DNA of 64,000 nucleotides from JANRIG01 sp033765235 (GTDB taxonomy: Bacteria > Bacteroidota > Bacteroidia > Cytophagales > UBA9547). The notes beneath the pieces were generated by a model that worked only from the letters and a program-made list of their open reading frames with translations, ran no database searches and was not told the origin of the DNA. The position numbers were made by a program, and so were the translations under genes. The stretch is taken from contig JANRIG010000019.1 in NCBI GenBank assembly GCA_033765235.1, positions 150,712-214,711 on the forward strand, given 5' to 3'. This document shows positions 42,944 through 52,183 of the stretch, one piece after another. Position 1 is the stretch's first letter, and each line of letters opens with the position of its first letter.

Positions 42944-44272
42944 ATGTTTGAATCACTCTCACTCAGTATAGACAAAGCCATAAAAACCCTCAAAGGGCAA
43001 GGCAGAATATCAGATATAAATATAGCACAAACGGTAAAAGAAATACGAAAAGCACTGCTCGATGCCGATGTAAACTATAAAGTAGCTAAAGAAATCACAG
43101 ATAATATCAAAGACAAAGCACTTGGGCAAAAAATTTCTATATCTGTATCGCCCGGGCAGCTATTTACCAAAATTGTATCTGATGAGCTCACACAGCTCAT
43201 GGGGGGCAGTAAGGTAGAAATAAATGTGAAAGGCGACCCTGCCATAATACTTATGTCGGGCTTGCAAGGCTCAGGCAAAACTACCTTCTCTGCCAAGCTT
43301 GCCAAAATGCTCAAAAGCCAAGGCAGACAAGTACTCCTCACTGCCTGTGATATATACAGACCTGCCGCCATAGACCAACTCAAAACACTTGGTGAACAAA
43401 TAGCTGTGGAAGTATATGCTGAGCCTGATAATAAAAATGCGCTGCAAATAGCTCAAAATGCTATTGTACATGCCAAAAAATTGCACAAAAACATTGTGAT
43501 TGTGGATACTGCAGGTAGGCTTGCCGTAGATGAAGCCATGATGAAAGAGATAGAAACCATAAAAAACAGTATAAAACCCACCGAAACACTCTTTGTGGTA
43601 GATGCTATGACAGGGCAAGACGCTGTGAATACCGCCAAAATATTTAACGAGAGAATAAACTTTGATGGTGTAGTACTTACCAAACTTGACGGCGACACGC
43701 GCGGAGGTGCTGCCCTATCGATAAAATATGAGGTAAATAAACCTGTAAAATTTATAGGTACCAGCGAAAAAATGGAAGGAATAGACCTATTTCATCCCGA
43801 CCGTATGGCCCAGCGAATATTGGGCATGGGCGATGTAGTATCTTTGGTAGAAAAAGCGCAGGCTGTATATAATGAGGAAGAAAGTAGAAAACTGAGCAAA
43901 AAACTATACAAAAATCAATTTGACTTTAATGATTTTTTGTCTCAAATAGAGCAAATCAACAAAATGGGCTCCATGAAAGATATTATGGGCATGATACCAG
44001 GCATGAAAGATGCAGCTCAAGAAATCAATACAGATGAAGATGTTTTCAAACCCATAAAAGCTATGATACAATCCATGACAACGCAAGAAAGGCTAAACCC
44101 GGATATACTCTCTGTATCAAGGCGCAAACGAATAGCCTCAGGCAGTGGCAACTCTATTCAAGATGTGAACAAATATATTAAACAGTTTGAAGATATGCGC
44201 AAAATGATGAAGCAGATGAACTCTAATAAGCAGATGATGCGCAATGTAATGTCGCAAATGGGCATGGCATAA
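42944..44272 (+). CDS. ffh: Signal recognition particle protein Ffh
   Basis: Four hundred forty-two residues. N domain, then GTPase G domain with P-loop GLQGSGKTTFS, DTAGRLAVDE, TKLDGDTRGGAALS and the GTSEKMEGIDLFHPDRMA closing loop, then the Met-rich M domain (MKQMNSNKQMMRNVMSQMGMA at the C-terminal end) that binds signal sequences and 4.5S RNA. Directs membrane proteins to FtsY and the Sec translocon. TATTTTTG at 42921-42928 is the -7 box, 15 nt before the ATG. Confidence 0.97.
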   Translation: MFESLSLSIDKAIKTLKGQGRISDINIAQTVKEIRKALLDADVNYKVAKEITDNIKDKALGQKISISVSPGQLFTKIVSDELTQLMGGSKVEINVKGDPAIILMSGLQGSGKTTFSAKLAKMLKSQGRQVLLTACDIYRPAAIDQLKTLGEQIAVEVYAEPDNKNALQIAQNAIVHAKKLHKNIVIVDTAGRLAVDEAMMKEIETIKNSIKPTETLFVVDAMTGQDAVNTAKIFNERINFDGVVLTKLDGDTRGGAALSIKYEVNKPVKFIGTSEKMEGIDLFHPDRMAQRILGMGDVVSLVEKAQAVYNEEESRKLSKKLYKNQFDFNDFLSQIEQINKMGSMKDIMGMIPGMKDAAQEINTDEDVFKPIKAMIQSMTTQERLNPDILSVSRRKRIASGSGNSIQDVNKYIKQFEDMRKMMKQMNSNKQMMRNVMSQMGMA

Positions 44273-44470
44273 TATTCACCAATATGCGTACATTTGGCTA
44301 TGCTTTCTTAGGCTTAAATTAATGTTTTTTTTGCAATAGTATTATACTAATATAGCGTTAGACAAATACAGTATAAATAGTAAAATATATTCAAGTAAAT
44401 ACAATAGAAAATTCAATCATCATTTTTTGTATTTTATAGCATCTGTATGATATATAACCTAAAATTTTCA

Positions 44471-44478
44471 TAATTTTG
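44471..44478 (+). promoter_or_regulatory. -7 element TAATTTTG of the yceD operon
   Basis: Exact TAnnTTTG ending 4 nt before the ATG at 44483; no -33 TTTG at the usual distance was found. If active, the first gene is leaderless. Confidence 0.5.
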
Positions 44479-44482
44479 TCTC

Positions 44483-45022
44483 ATGAAGTCAGTTTTAGAC
44501 CAATACAAAATCAATATCCAGAGCAAAACTCCGGGCATATATCATGAGCAATGGTTGATCAATGATGTATTTTTTAATGCGCTGCCCCAGCAAATAGTAA
44601 ATCATGGAAATGTACAAATAAATATCAATCTGCAAATATCTCAATCCAAAATAGAAGCCATGCTGTACATATCCGGTACTGTAGAACTCATATGCGATAG
44701 AAGTATGCAGCCATTTTCTCAAACAGTATCGGGAGTAGTGCCTGTCAGTATCATGATAGGTACAAATGATAATGAAATAGATGCCAATATTTTTACCATA
44801 AGTCAAAATACTACATTTATAGATTTTGCCCCTATTATATTTGACAATATAGCCACCATGATACCCATGAAAAAAATACACCCTTCGCTGCAAGAGGAAG
44901 ACGATAGCCTGCCGGGCGACAAACTGGTGTATACTACCCTGCACACCGACGATGCAATTGACACAGACCAATACATAGACCCACGATGGGAACAGTTAAA
45001 AAAATTAAAAGATATTTCATGA
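44483..45022 (+). CDS. yceD: YceD/DUF177 family protein
   Basis: One hundred seventy-nine residues. FNALPQQIVNHGNVQININL, the Cys in ISGTVELICDRSMQPF and the acidic C-terminal region ending PRWEQLKKLKDIS are the DUF177 pattern. It is found almost universally before rpmF and is linked to 23S rRNA accumulation in plants and bacteria. The second Cys of the C-x2-C type pair is missing, as is common in Bacteroidota. Head of the yceD-rpmF-plsX-fabH operon. Confidence 0.85.
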   Translation: MKSVLDQYKINIQSKTPGIYHEQWLINDVFFNALPQQIVNHGNVQININLQISQSKIEAMLYISGTVELICDRSMQPFSQTVSGVVPVSIMIGTNDNEIDANIFTISQNTTFIDFAPIIFDNIATMIPMKKIHPSLQEEDDSLPGDKLVYTTLHTDDAIDTDQYIDPRWEQLKKLKDIS

Positions 45023-45071
45023 ATTAAAAATATCCACTAAATTTGCAGGTTCGTTTTAAAAATCAATAAAA

Positions 45072-45263
45072 ATGGCAAATCCAAAGTTTAAATTATCAAG
45101 ATCCAGGAGAGATAAAAGAAGAACACATGACAAGGCAAATTTGCCTACTGTAGCTACTTGCCCTACCACCGGAATGCCTCATCGCTATCACAGAGCACAC
45201 TGGCACGAAGGTAAGCTATATTACAAAGGCAGAGTAGTAATAGAAAATGCAGTAGCCGTTTAA
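45072..45263 (+). CDS. rpmF: 50S ribosomal protein L32
   Basis: Sixty-three residues, NPKFKLSRSRRDKRRTHDKA then CPTTGMPHRYHRAHWHEGKL. The four-cysteine zinc ribbon is reduced to one Cys with several His, as in flavobacterial-type L32, so zinc binding is not expected. TAAATTTG at about 45040 is a possible internal -7 box. Coupled by position with plsX 11 nt later. Confidence 0.95.
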   Translation: MANPKFKLSRSRRDKRRTHDKANLPTVATCPTTGMPHRYHRAHWHEGKLYYKGRVVIENAVAV

Positions 45264-45274
45264 TATAAGTATCC

Positions 45275-46219
45275 ATGAAAATAGCACTCGATGCCATGGG
45301 AGGCGACCATGCTCCCAAAGCTATACTTGAAGGTGCCGTACAAGCCCGCATGGAATTGCATTCTAATGAGATAATTATACTTGTAGGTGTGCAAGACCAA
45401 ATTGTCTCAGGGTTGCAATCATTAGGTGCCAATCCTGATCATTTCCCTATAGTACATACCTCTGAGGTTATAGAAATGGGTGAGCATGCCACACAAGCCA
45501 TCAAGACCAAGCAAGACTCCTCTATTGTAAAAGGGGTAGGTATGGTAGCCATGGGCAAAGCAGATGTATTTGCCTCCGCCGGCAATACAGGTGCAGCCAT
45601 GGTAGCTTCAGTATTTATTCTCAAGCCCATAGAAGGAGTGCTGAGACCGGGTATTGCAGGTTTTTTGCCCAAAGCCAAAGGCGGATACGGCATTACACTC
45701 GATGTAGGTGCCAATGCAGAGTGCAAACCGGAGGTACTGGCACAGTTTGCAGAGATTGGCAGTATTGTTTCCAAACATTTATACAATATAAATACCCCAA
45801 AAGTAGGTATTATGAGTTTGGGTACCGAAGAAGGCAAAGGCACCACCAACACCCAAGCTGCATACACTCTTATCAAAGAAAATAACAAAGTAAATTTTGT
45901 TGGAAATATAGAAGGTCGCAACGTATTTGACGACACAGTAGATGTCATCATTTGCGACGGCTTCACAGGAAATGTGATGCTCAAAATGGGAGAGTCTATT
46001 TACCCATACTTGAAACAGCGCAACTTTGTAGACGATTTTGTCGAATTATTTAATTGGGAAAATGTAGGTGGCAGTCCCATAGTAGGTATCAATGGAAACG
46101 TAATAATAGGACATGGGGCATCCAATGCCAAAGCCATTAAAAATATGATAAAACTTTCATTGCAATGGGCAAAATCTGATATTACGAACAAACTAAAAAC
46201 CGAATTAATTCAAAATTAA
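45275..46219 (+). CDS. plsX: Phosphate acyltransferase PlsX
   Basis: Three hundred fourteen residues. IALDAMGGDHAPKAILEGA, the ASAGNTGAAMVAS and DVGANAECKPE blocks, and GFTGNVMLKMGES. Converts acyl-ACP to acyl phosphate for glycerolipid synthesis. Lies between rpmF and fabH. Confidence 0.96.
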   Translation: MKIALDAMGGDHAPKAILEGAVQARMELHSNEIIILVGVQDQIVSGLQSLGANPDHFPIVHTSEVIEMGEHATQAIKTKQDSSIVKGVGMVAMGKADVFASAGNTGAAMVASVFILKPIEGVLRPGIAGFLPKAKGGYGITLDVGANAECKPEVLAQFAEIGSIVSKHLYNINTPKVGIMSLGTEEGKGTTNTQAAYTLIKENNKVNFVGNIEGRNVFDDTVDVIICDGFTGNVMLKMGESIYPYLKQRNFVDDFVELFNWENVGGSPIVGINGNVIIGHGASNAKAIKNMIKLSLQWAKSDITNKLKTELIQN

Positions 46220-46237
46220 TATTTCAACACACTATTG

Positions 46238-47236
46238 ATGAGTAAAATAAGCGCTGTGATATCAGGAGTAGGAGGCTATGTACCTGATTATGTACTTACC
46301 AATCGTGAACTGGAAACTATGGTAGAAACCAATGACGAATGGATAGTATCACGTACAGGCATACGAGAACGAAGAATACTCAAAGACCCAACATTGGGTT
46401 CATCGTTCATGGCTGAAAAAGCAGCCCGTATGGTACTTGAAAAAACCAACACCAATCCTGAAAGTATAGACCTAATCCTTTGTTCCACCATCACACCTGA
46501 CTATCTTTGCCCTGTCACTTCAAACATACTTTGCGAAAAACTTGGTGCCAAAAATGCATTCAGCTATGACCTTATGGCTGCTTGCTCAGGATTTTTATAC
46601 AACCTTTCTACAGGTACATCTTTTATAGAATCAGGACGTTACAAAAAAGCACTACTGGTAGGAGTAGACAAAATGTCTGTCATTGTCAACTACAAAGACC
46701 GCAATACTTGCATCATATTTGGTGACGGTGCAGGAGCTGTACTCCTCGAAGCCTCTGAAAACAGTGAATACGGCATTAAGGATATGATTATGCGTACAGA
46801 TGGATCAGGGGAACTTTTGCTCAACATCAAAGCAGGCGGTAGCAAATACCCATCCAGCAAACATACAGTAGAGAATAATGAGCACTATATATATCAAGAA
46901 GGTGCTACAGTGTTTAAAATTGCAGTGACAAAAATGGCAGAAGTCTCAACCGAAATTATGAACCGTAACCACCTTACCAAAGAAAGTGTACAATGGCTTG
47001 TACCACATCAGGCCAACAAGCGCATCATAGATGCTACTGCAGACCGCATGGGACTACCGCTTGACAAAGTCACTATCAATATAGATAAATTTGGCAATAC
47101 TACCAACGGCACCATACCTTTATGCCTTTGGGATTTTGAGAAAAAATTTAAAAAAGGGGACAACCTTATATTGGCTGCATTCGGTGGAGGATTTACTTGG
47201 GGTGGTATGTACTTGAAATGGGCTTATAACAGTTAA
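46238..47236 (+). CDS. fabH: 3-oxoacyl-ACP synthase III
   Basis: Three hundred thirty-two residues from ATG 46238; the adjacent TTG at 46235 is less likely. Active-site Cys116 in LMAACSGFL, His in LVPHQANKRI, Asn in FGNTTNGTI. Starts fatty-acid elongation from acetyl-CoA and malonyl-ACP. In operon with plsX, 18 nt apart. Confidence 0.95.
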   Translation: MSKISAVISGVGGYVPDYVLTNRELETMVETNDEWIVSRTGIRERRILKDPTLGSSFMAEKAARMVLEKTNTNPESIDLILCSTITPDYLCPVTSNILCEKLGAKNAFSYDLMAACSGFLYNLSTGTSFIESGRYKKALLVGVDKMSVIVNYKDRNTCIIFGDGAGAVLLEASENSEYGIKDMIMRTDGSGELLLNIKAGGSKYPSSKHTVENNEHYIYQEGATVFKIAVTKMAEVSTEIMNRNHLTKESVQWLVPHQANKRIIDATADRMGLPLDKVTINIDKFGNTTNGTIPLCLWDFEKKFKKGDNLILAAFGGGFTWGGMYLKWAYNS

Positions 47237-47285
47237 TTTATGCATATCAAAATAAATCATAAATCAAAATTCAAAAAATCATAAT

Positions 47286-47852
47286 ATGGCATCTACAGGA
47301 GATTTTAAACCCGGATATTGCTTTGAAATGAATGGAGACTTACTACAAATAGTTGATTTCCAACATGTAAAACCCGGCAAAGGTGGTGCCTTTGTACGAA
47401 CCAAACTTAAAAGCCTGAAATCAGGCAAAATATTTGAATATACTTTCAACTCCGGCGAAAAAGTGACAGAAGCCAGAGTAGAAACACGCGAATACCAATT
47501 TTTGTATAAAGAAAGCGATATGTATCACTTCATGCACAATGAAACATTTGAGCAAGTAAGCGTATCAGAAGATATAATCACAGGATATGAATATCTCAAA
47601 GAAGGGCAAGTATGCCTCCTATTAGTGCATGCAGATACTGAAACTGTACTCAGCGTTGAACTTCCGGCCTATGTGGTGCTCAAAATAGAATATACTGAGC
47701 CTGCCGTAAAAGGTAATACAGCCAGCAATGCACAAAAAAAAGCTACTCTTGAGACAGGAGCCATCATCAATGTGCCACTCTTTATAGAGCAAGACGAAAT
47801 TATAAAAGTAGATACCCGTGAGGGCAGATACTCCGAAAGAGTGAAAGCATAA
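47286..47852 (+). CDS. efp: Elongation factor P
   Basis: One hundred eighty-eight residues, three beta domains. STGDFKPGYCFEMNGDLLQI, the tip Lys32 in KPGKGGAFVRTK, and GAIINVPLFIEQDEIIKVDT. The tip Lys may be lysylated or unmodified; no modifying enzyme gene is visible in the window. Relieves ribosome stalling at polyproline. Same direction as fabH and accB. Confidence 0.96.
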   Translation: MASTGDFKPGYCFEMNGDLLQIVDFQHVKPGKGGAFVRTKLKSLKSGKIFEYTFNSGEKVTEARVETREYQFLYKESDMYHFMHNETFEQVSVSEDIITGYEYLKEGQVCLLLVHADTETVLSVELPAYVVLKIEYTEPAVKGNTASNAQKKATLETGAIINVPLFIEQDEIIKVDTREGRYSERVKA

Positions 47853-47923
47853 AAAATATTTTGATATCATTCTATTAGAAAAAATCTATACATTGCACCC
47901 GTTTATATATTAAAGTATAAAAA

Positions 47924-48421
47924 ATGAAACCCAAAGAAATTCAAGAAATTTTAGAATTTATAGCCTCTTCAGGATTGGAGGAGGTAAATATTGAGACAGA
48001 AAATCTGAAATTGGCTGTGAAACGCTCTACCACCATACAGGTAAATCAAGCCCCTGTATTGCAGCCTCAAGTAATGACAATGCCTACACAAGTATTGGCT
48101 GCAAACGCTAATACATCTACCGCCTCAAAAGCAGAAGTAAAAGATAACCAACCTACACCTGCTTCCGGCGCAGATGCAAACTATAAAGTAATAAAGTCGC
48201 CTATGATAGGTACCTTTTACAGGTCGCCGGGACCCAATGAAGATGTATTTGTAAATGTGGGCGATGCCGTAAATGTGGGCACTACAGTCTGCATTATAGA
48301 AGCCATGAAATTATTCAATGAGATAGAATCCGAATTTGCCGGCAAAATCGTGAAAATATTAGTACAAGACTCCACCCCCGTAGAATTTGACCAACCACTG
48401 TTTATCATAGATCCATCTTGA
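47924..48421 (+). CDS. accB: Acetyl-CoA carboxylase biotin carboxyl carrier protein
   Basis: One hundred sixty-five residues. An N-terminal helix, a flexible Ala/Thr/Pro/Gln-rich linker (about 45-85), and the C-terminal biotinyl domain with biotinylated Lys129 in EAMKLFNEI. Carries CO2 between AccC and the carboxyltransferase. Followed 62 nt later by accC. Confidence 0.96.
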   Translation: MKPKEIQEILEFIASSGLEEVNIETENLKLAVKRSTTIQVNQAPVLQPQVMTMPTQVLAANANTSTASKAEVKDNQPTPASGADANYKVIKSPMIGTFYRSPGPNEDVFVNVGDAVNVGTTVCIIEAMKLFNEIESEFAGKIVKILVQDSTPVEFDQPLFIIDPS

Positions 48422-48483
48422 TACATAGCATTATTAATATAGAATAAAATATTTTCGTTTATTTCAACAATAATATACTCACT

Positions 48484-49833
48484 TTGATTAAGAAAATACT
48501 TGTTGCCAATAGAGGCGAAATTGCACTCAGAGTAATACGTACTTGCAGAGAAATGGGCATAAAGACAGTAGCTGTGTATTCCACCGCCGACAAAGACAGC
48601 CTTCATGTGCGGTTTGCAGACGAAGCAGTGTGTATTGGACCACCCTTGAGCAAACAATCATATCTGAATATACTCAACCTCATATCTGCCGCCGAAATCA
48701 CTAATGCCGATGCAATACACCCTGGCTATGGATTTTTGTCCGAAAATGCAGAATTTTCAAGAATATGTACCGAACATAAACTCAAGTTTATTGGTCCGTC
48801 TCCCGAAATGATACTTGCCATGGGCGATAAATCTACGGCCAAAGCTACAATGAAAAAAGCAGGAGTGCCTACCATTCCGGGTTCAGAAGGATTGTTGAAA
48901 TCTGTACAAGAAGGCATAAGATTGGCTGCCAAAATAAAATACCCGGTAATCATCAAAGCTACAGCAGGCGGAGGAGGCAAAGGAATGCGCATTATAAATA
49001 ATGAATCTGAGTTTGAAAAAGCATGGAAAGATGCCAAAATGGAGGCAGAAGCATCCTTTGGCAACGATGGTTTGTATCTCGAAAAATTTGTAGAAGAACC
49101 ACGCCATGTAGAAATACAAGTACTGGGCGATGGTAAGGGGCATGTAATACACCTATCAGAGCGCGACTGCTCCATACAGCGACGCCACCAAAAATTAGTA
49201 GAAGAGACTCCATCACCCGTGATGACAGATAAACTTCGCGATGCCATGGGGCGTGCAGCTATAGCAGGCTCTAAGGCCATAAAATATGAAGGTGCAGGTA
49301 CTATTGAGTTTTTGGTAGACAAATACGGTGACTTTTTCTTTATGGAAATGAATACCCGAATTCAAGTAGAACACCCTGTTACAGAGCAAGTTACTGGACT
49401 TGATTTAATAAAAAAACAAATAGAAATAGCTTCAGGTATGCCACTGGAACGAAAAAACTATTTGCCACAGCAATACTCAATGGAGTGCAGAATAAATGCC
49501 GAAGACCCTGCCAACGGCTTCAGACCAAGCCCTGGCAAAATCACTAATATCAACTTTCCGGGGGGCAATGGCGTGAGAGTAGACTCACACGTGTACACCG
49601 GATACACCATACCGCCCAACTATGACTCCATGATAGGCAAACTCATAGTCACGGCACCTACGAGAATAGAAGCCATAAAAAAAATGAAACGTGCCTTGCA
49701 AGAGTTTGTGATAGAAGGGATAAAAACCACTATACCATTCCATATCAAGTTGATGGATGATCTGGGCTTTCAATCAGGAAGATTTACCACAAAATACCTC
49801 GAACAAAACTTTGATTTTGAAAGTCTCAAATAA
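48484..49833 (+). CDS. accC: Acetyl-CoA carboxylase biotin carboxylase subunit
   Basis: Four hundred forty-nine residues. ATP-grasp enzyme: IKKILVANRGEIALRVIRT, HPGYGFLSENAEF, the ATP loop KATAGGGGKGMRI, HLSERDCSIQRRHQKL, and FMEMNTRIQVEHPVTE. The start is TTG at 48484, as no ATG/GTG lies upstream in frame before the conserved IKKILVANRGE. Works with AccB. Confidence 0.96.
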   Translation: MIKKILVANRGEIALRVIRTCREMGIKTVAVYSTADKDSLHVRFADEAVCIGPPLSKQSYLNILNLISAAEITNADAIHPGYGFLSENAEFSRICTEHKLKFIGPSPEMILAMGDKSTAKATMKKAGVPTIPGSEGLLKSVQEGIRLAAKIKYPVIIKATAGGGGKGMRIINNESEFEKAWKDAKMEAEASFGNDGLYLEKFVEEPRHVEIQVLGDGKGHVIHLSERDCSIQRRHQKLVEETPSPVMTDKLRDAMGRAAIAGSKAIKYEGAGTIEFLVDKYGDFFFMEMNTRIQVEHPVTEQVTGLDLIKKQIEIASGMPLERKNYLPQQYSMECRINAEDPANGFRPSPGKITNINFPGGNGVRVDSHVYTGYTIPPNYDSMIGKLIVTAPTRIEAIKKMKRALQEFVIEGIKTTIPFHIKLMDDLGFQSGRFTTKYLEQNFDFESLK

Positions 49834-49877
49834 TATTATTTAATTTACCCAATAAAAAAATTAAACCATATAGCCTC

Positions 49878-50819
49878 ATGAAAGTAACAGTAGTAGGAGC
49901 AGGAAACGTAGGAGCCACATGTGCAGATGTATTGGCATACAAAGAAATAGCAAACGAAGTAGTATTGCTCGATATCAAAGAAGGTGTGGCCGAAGGCAAA
50001 GCACTGGATATACTCCAAAAAGCACCCGTAGATCTTTACGACACTCGCATACAAGGCACCACCAACGACTATGCAAAAACAGCCAATTCAGAAGTAGTAG
50101 TTATCACCTCAGGGCTGCCTCGCAAGCCGGGTATGACTCGCGACGACCTGATAGCTACAAATGCCGGTATAGTAAAATCTGTGACTGAACAAGTAGTAAA
50201 ATATTCGCCCAATGCCATTATCATAGTAGTGTCAAACCCCTTGGATGTAATGACTTATGTGGCACATGCAGTATCAAAATTGCCTCGTCACAAAGTAATA
50301 GGGATGGCAGGTATATTAGACACTGCACGTTACCGCACATTTATTGCCGAAGAGCTCAATGTATCGCCCAAAGATATACAAGCCATGCTGCTTGGCGGAC
50401 ATGGCGATACTATGGTGCCACTCGCAAGATATACCACACTGGCAGGTATACCCGTGACCGAACTCATACCGGCCGAAAAACTTGAACTTATAGTAGAGCG
50501 TACCAAAAGAGGAGGCGGAGAGCTTGTAAAAATGATGGGTACCTCTGCCTGGTATGCTCCGGGCTCTGCTGCTGCACAAATGGTAGAAGCCATAGTAAAA
50601 GACCAAAAAAGAGTAGTGCCTGTGTGTATGCAACTTACAGGAGAATATGGCTTACAAAATGTATACCAAGGTGTACCTGTAGTATTAGGCAAAAACGGTG
50701 TGGAGCGATTGATAGAAGTAAAACTAAACGCTGATGAGCAAAGCCTGATGAAAACATCTGCAGATGCAGTAAAAAATGTAATGGAAGTATATGACAAAAT
50801 AAAAGATACATTAAATTAA
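49878..50819 (+). CDS. mdh: Malate dehydrogenase (LDH-like type)
   Basis: Three hundred thirteen residues. NAD loop VVGAGNVGATCAD, substrate arginines in SGLPRKPGMTRDD, VSNPLDVMTYVA, LDTARYRTFIAEEL, and the catalytic His in LGGHGDTMV. The Arg81-type residue favours malate over lactate. Oxidises malate to oxaloacetate, complementing icd in the TCA cycle. A 60-residue gene follows 19 nt later. Confidence 0.95.
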   Translation: MKVTVVGAGNVGATCADVLAYKEIANEVVLLDIKEGVAEGKALDILQKAPVDLYDTRIQGTTNDYAKTANSEVVVITSGLPRKPGMTRDDLIATNAGIVKSVTEQVVKYSPNAIIIVVSNPLDVMTYVAHAVSKLPRHKVIGMAGILDTARYRTFIAEELNVSPKDIQAMLLGGHGDTMVPLARYTTLAGIPVTELIPAEKLELIVERTKRGGGELVKMMGTSAWYAPGSAAAQMVEAIVKDQKRVVPVCMQLTGEYGLQNVYQGVPVVLGKNGVERLIEVKLNADEQSLMKTSADAVKNVMEVYDKIKDTLN

Positions 50820-50838
50820 TCTATTCAATATCAATAAC

Positions 50839-51021
50839 ATGGACGATAACTTTGGAATACCTCAAATAAGCAAATACATTACCAACTTAGGACTGTTTGA
50901 CGGCAAACCTGAACTTATAGAAAAATATGCAGCCAAAGTAAAAAGTGGCAAGTATGACAACATACCCGGCTACGATGCAGCCAAATATGCCACACAAATG
51001 GCAAGAATAGCAAAGATATAG
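50839..51021 (+). CDS. Small protein downstream of mdh
   Basis: Sixty residues, MDDNFGIPQISKYITNLGLF to AAKYATQMARIAKI. No signal or membrane segment. Codon use is like the neighbours and it lies in a short-spaced tandem after mdh, which support it as a real gene. Family unknown to me. Confidence 0.55.
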   Translation: MDDNFGIPQISKYITNLGLFDGKPELIEKYAAKVKSGKYDNIPGYDAAKYATQMARIAKI

Positions 51022-51168
51022 CACATTATTTGATACCCTACTTAAGTATTTAACCTTATACGATACCTTTTTGGATATTGAGGTAATAATGGAGTCATTA
51101 TTTGACTAAATATTATTCTGTAGCTACTTTTTTTGGCTATTTTTACAATATTTAGTAATATTGAAGAT

Positions 51169-51675
51169 ATGTACAAAAAAGAACTTATCAGATTTTTTGG
51201 ATTATCATTATTGCTTTACATAGGTTGGTACCTCACATACGAGCTTTGGATAGGCCCAGATGGCAGGGTAGACAGTTGGCTCAATGAAGTGGTAGCCTAT
51301 AGCAGCTACAGGTTGCTCAATATTTTTGGGTATGATTCTTGCATAACCAATACCTCTGTATGTGTGCGCAATGTATCTACCGTGACAGTGGGCAACGGTT
51401 GCAACGGACTTGAAATATACGCCATTTTTACAGGCTTTATCATAGTCATGCATGGAAGGTGGAAATATAAATTATTATTTATAGTAGTGGGTTTGCTATC
51501 AATATTTGTGCTCAATGTATTCAGAGTCACTATGTTGGCTATAGATAGATACAATGACCTTAATATCTTCAGGTTCAATCACAAGTACACCTATGTATTT
51601 GTCATATATTCATTTATTTTTATGCTTTGGATAATATGGATAAAAAAATATGCCGATAAAAAAGCGGTGGCTTAA
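51169..51675 (+). CDS. Exosortase family transpeptidase (Bacteroidota Xrt type)
   Basis: One hundred sixty-eight residues from ATG 51169; a TTG at 51133 would add 12. Multi-pass (about five helices). The exosortase catalytic triad is visible: Cys78 in VGNGCNGLEIYAIF, Arg119 in LNVFRVTML, His138 in RFNHKYTYV. Such enzymes recognise C-terminal PEP-CTERM-like tails, cleave and attach to the envelope. Probably the XrtX or XrtF subgroup. The next gene overlaps its end and is probably its dedicated partner. No EpsI-like or glycan-synthesis partners lie nearby. Confidence 0.82.
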   Translation: MYKKELIRFFGLSLLLYIGWYLTYELWIGPDGRVDSWLNEVVAYSSYRLLNIFGYDSCITNTSVCVRNVSTVTVGNGCNGLEIYAIFTGFIIVMHGRWKYKLLFIVVGLLSIFVLNVFRVTMLAIDRYNDLNIFRFNHKYTYVFVIYSFIFMLWIIWIKKYADKKAVA

Positions 51676-52138
51676 GATAAGTCTATCAATATTTATTTTT
51701 ATTATAATATTCATCCTTGGATATCAGCGCCGTGCATATGACCATTTTTTTGCTGATTTGTACCGCACTCCTCAAAGTTATTACTATCAAAAAGCCAAAT
51801 ACCCCGACACATTCACAGAGTGGTGGTATGCTGCCACACACCACTATAAGTGGCTACAATCTGTAACCTATACTGTGCTATACATAGCTGCCACATTGGC
51901 ACTGGTGGCAGTGAATTTTGATAGAAATACTTGGCTAATCACCATTGCCATGTATGTGGCATTGGGTGTATTGGTGTGCATATTTATAAGCCTAAGTTGG
52001 CTCACCAAAGACTATGTGATAGGATACAAAATGGCACAAAACATTAAAAAAGTAATCCAAAGTCCGCTGCCGGGTATGTGCCTGTATGTAGTGTACACTT
52101 GGCTGCATAAAAATGATAATTCTCGGAAACAAATGTAA
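51650..52138 (+). CDS. Exosortase-associated membrane protein
   Basis: One hundred sixty-two residues. A first helix (about 8-24, LKISLSIFIFIIIFILGY) followed by a periplasmic loop rich in Tyr and charged residues (YDHFFADLYRTPQSYYYQKA), then helices at about 71-90 and 94-116. Overlap of 26 nt with the exosortase gene points to coupled translation and a partnership, as described for XrtX/XrtF-associated proteins. Confidence 0.72.
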   Translation: MPIKKRWLKISLSIFIFIIIFILGYQRRAYDHFFADLYRTPQSYYYQKAKYPDTFTEWWYAATHHYKWLQSVTYTVLYIAATLALVAVNFDRNTWLITIAMYVALGVLVCIFISLSWLTKDYVIGYKMAQNIKKVIQSPLPGMCLYVVYTWLHKNDNSRKQM

Positions 52139-52183
52139 GTTATTACACAACATTTCAACATTTTTGCAATCAAAATTCAACAA

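Noticed and set aside
44273..44482. Terminator after ffh
   Set aside because: A T-run exists but no convincing stem precedes it.
48726..49322. Minus-strand ORF of 198 codons opposite accC
   Set aside because: Antisense shadow of accC, no motif.
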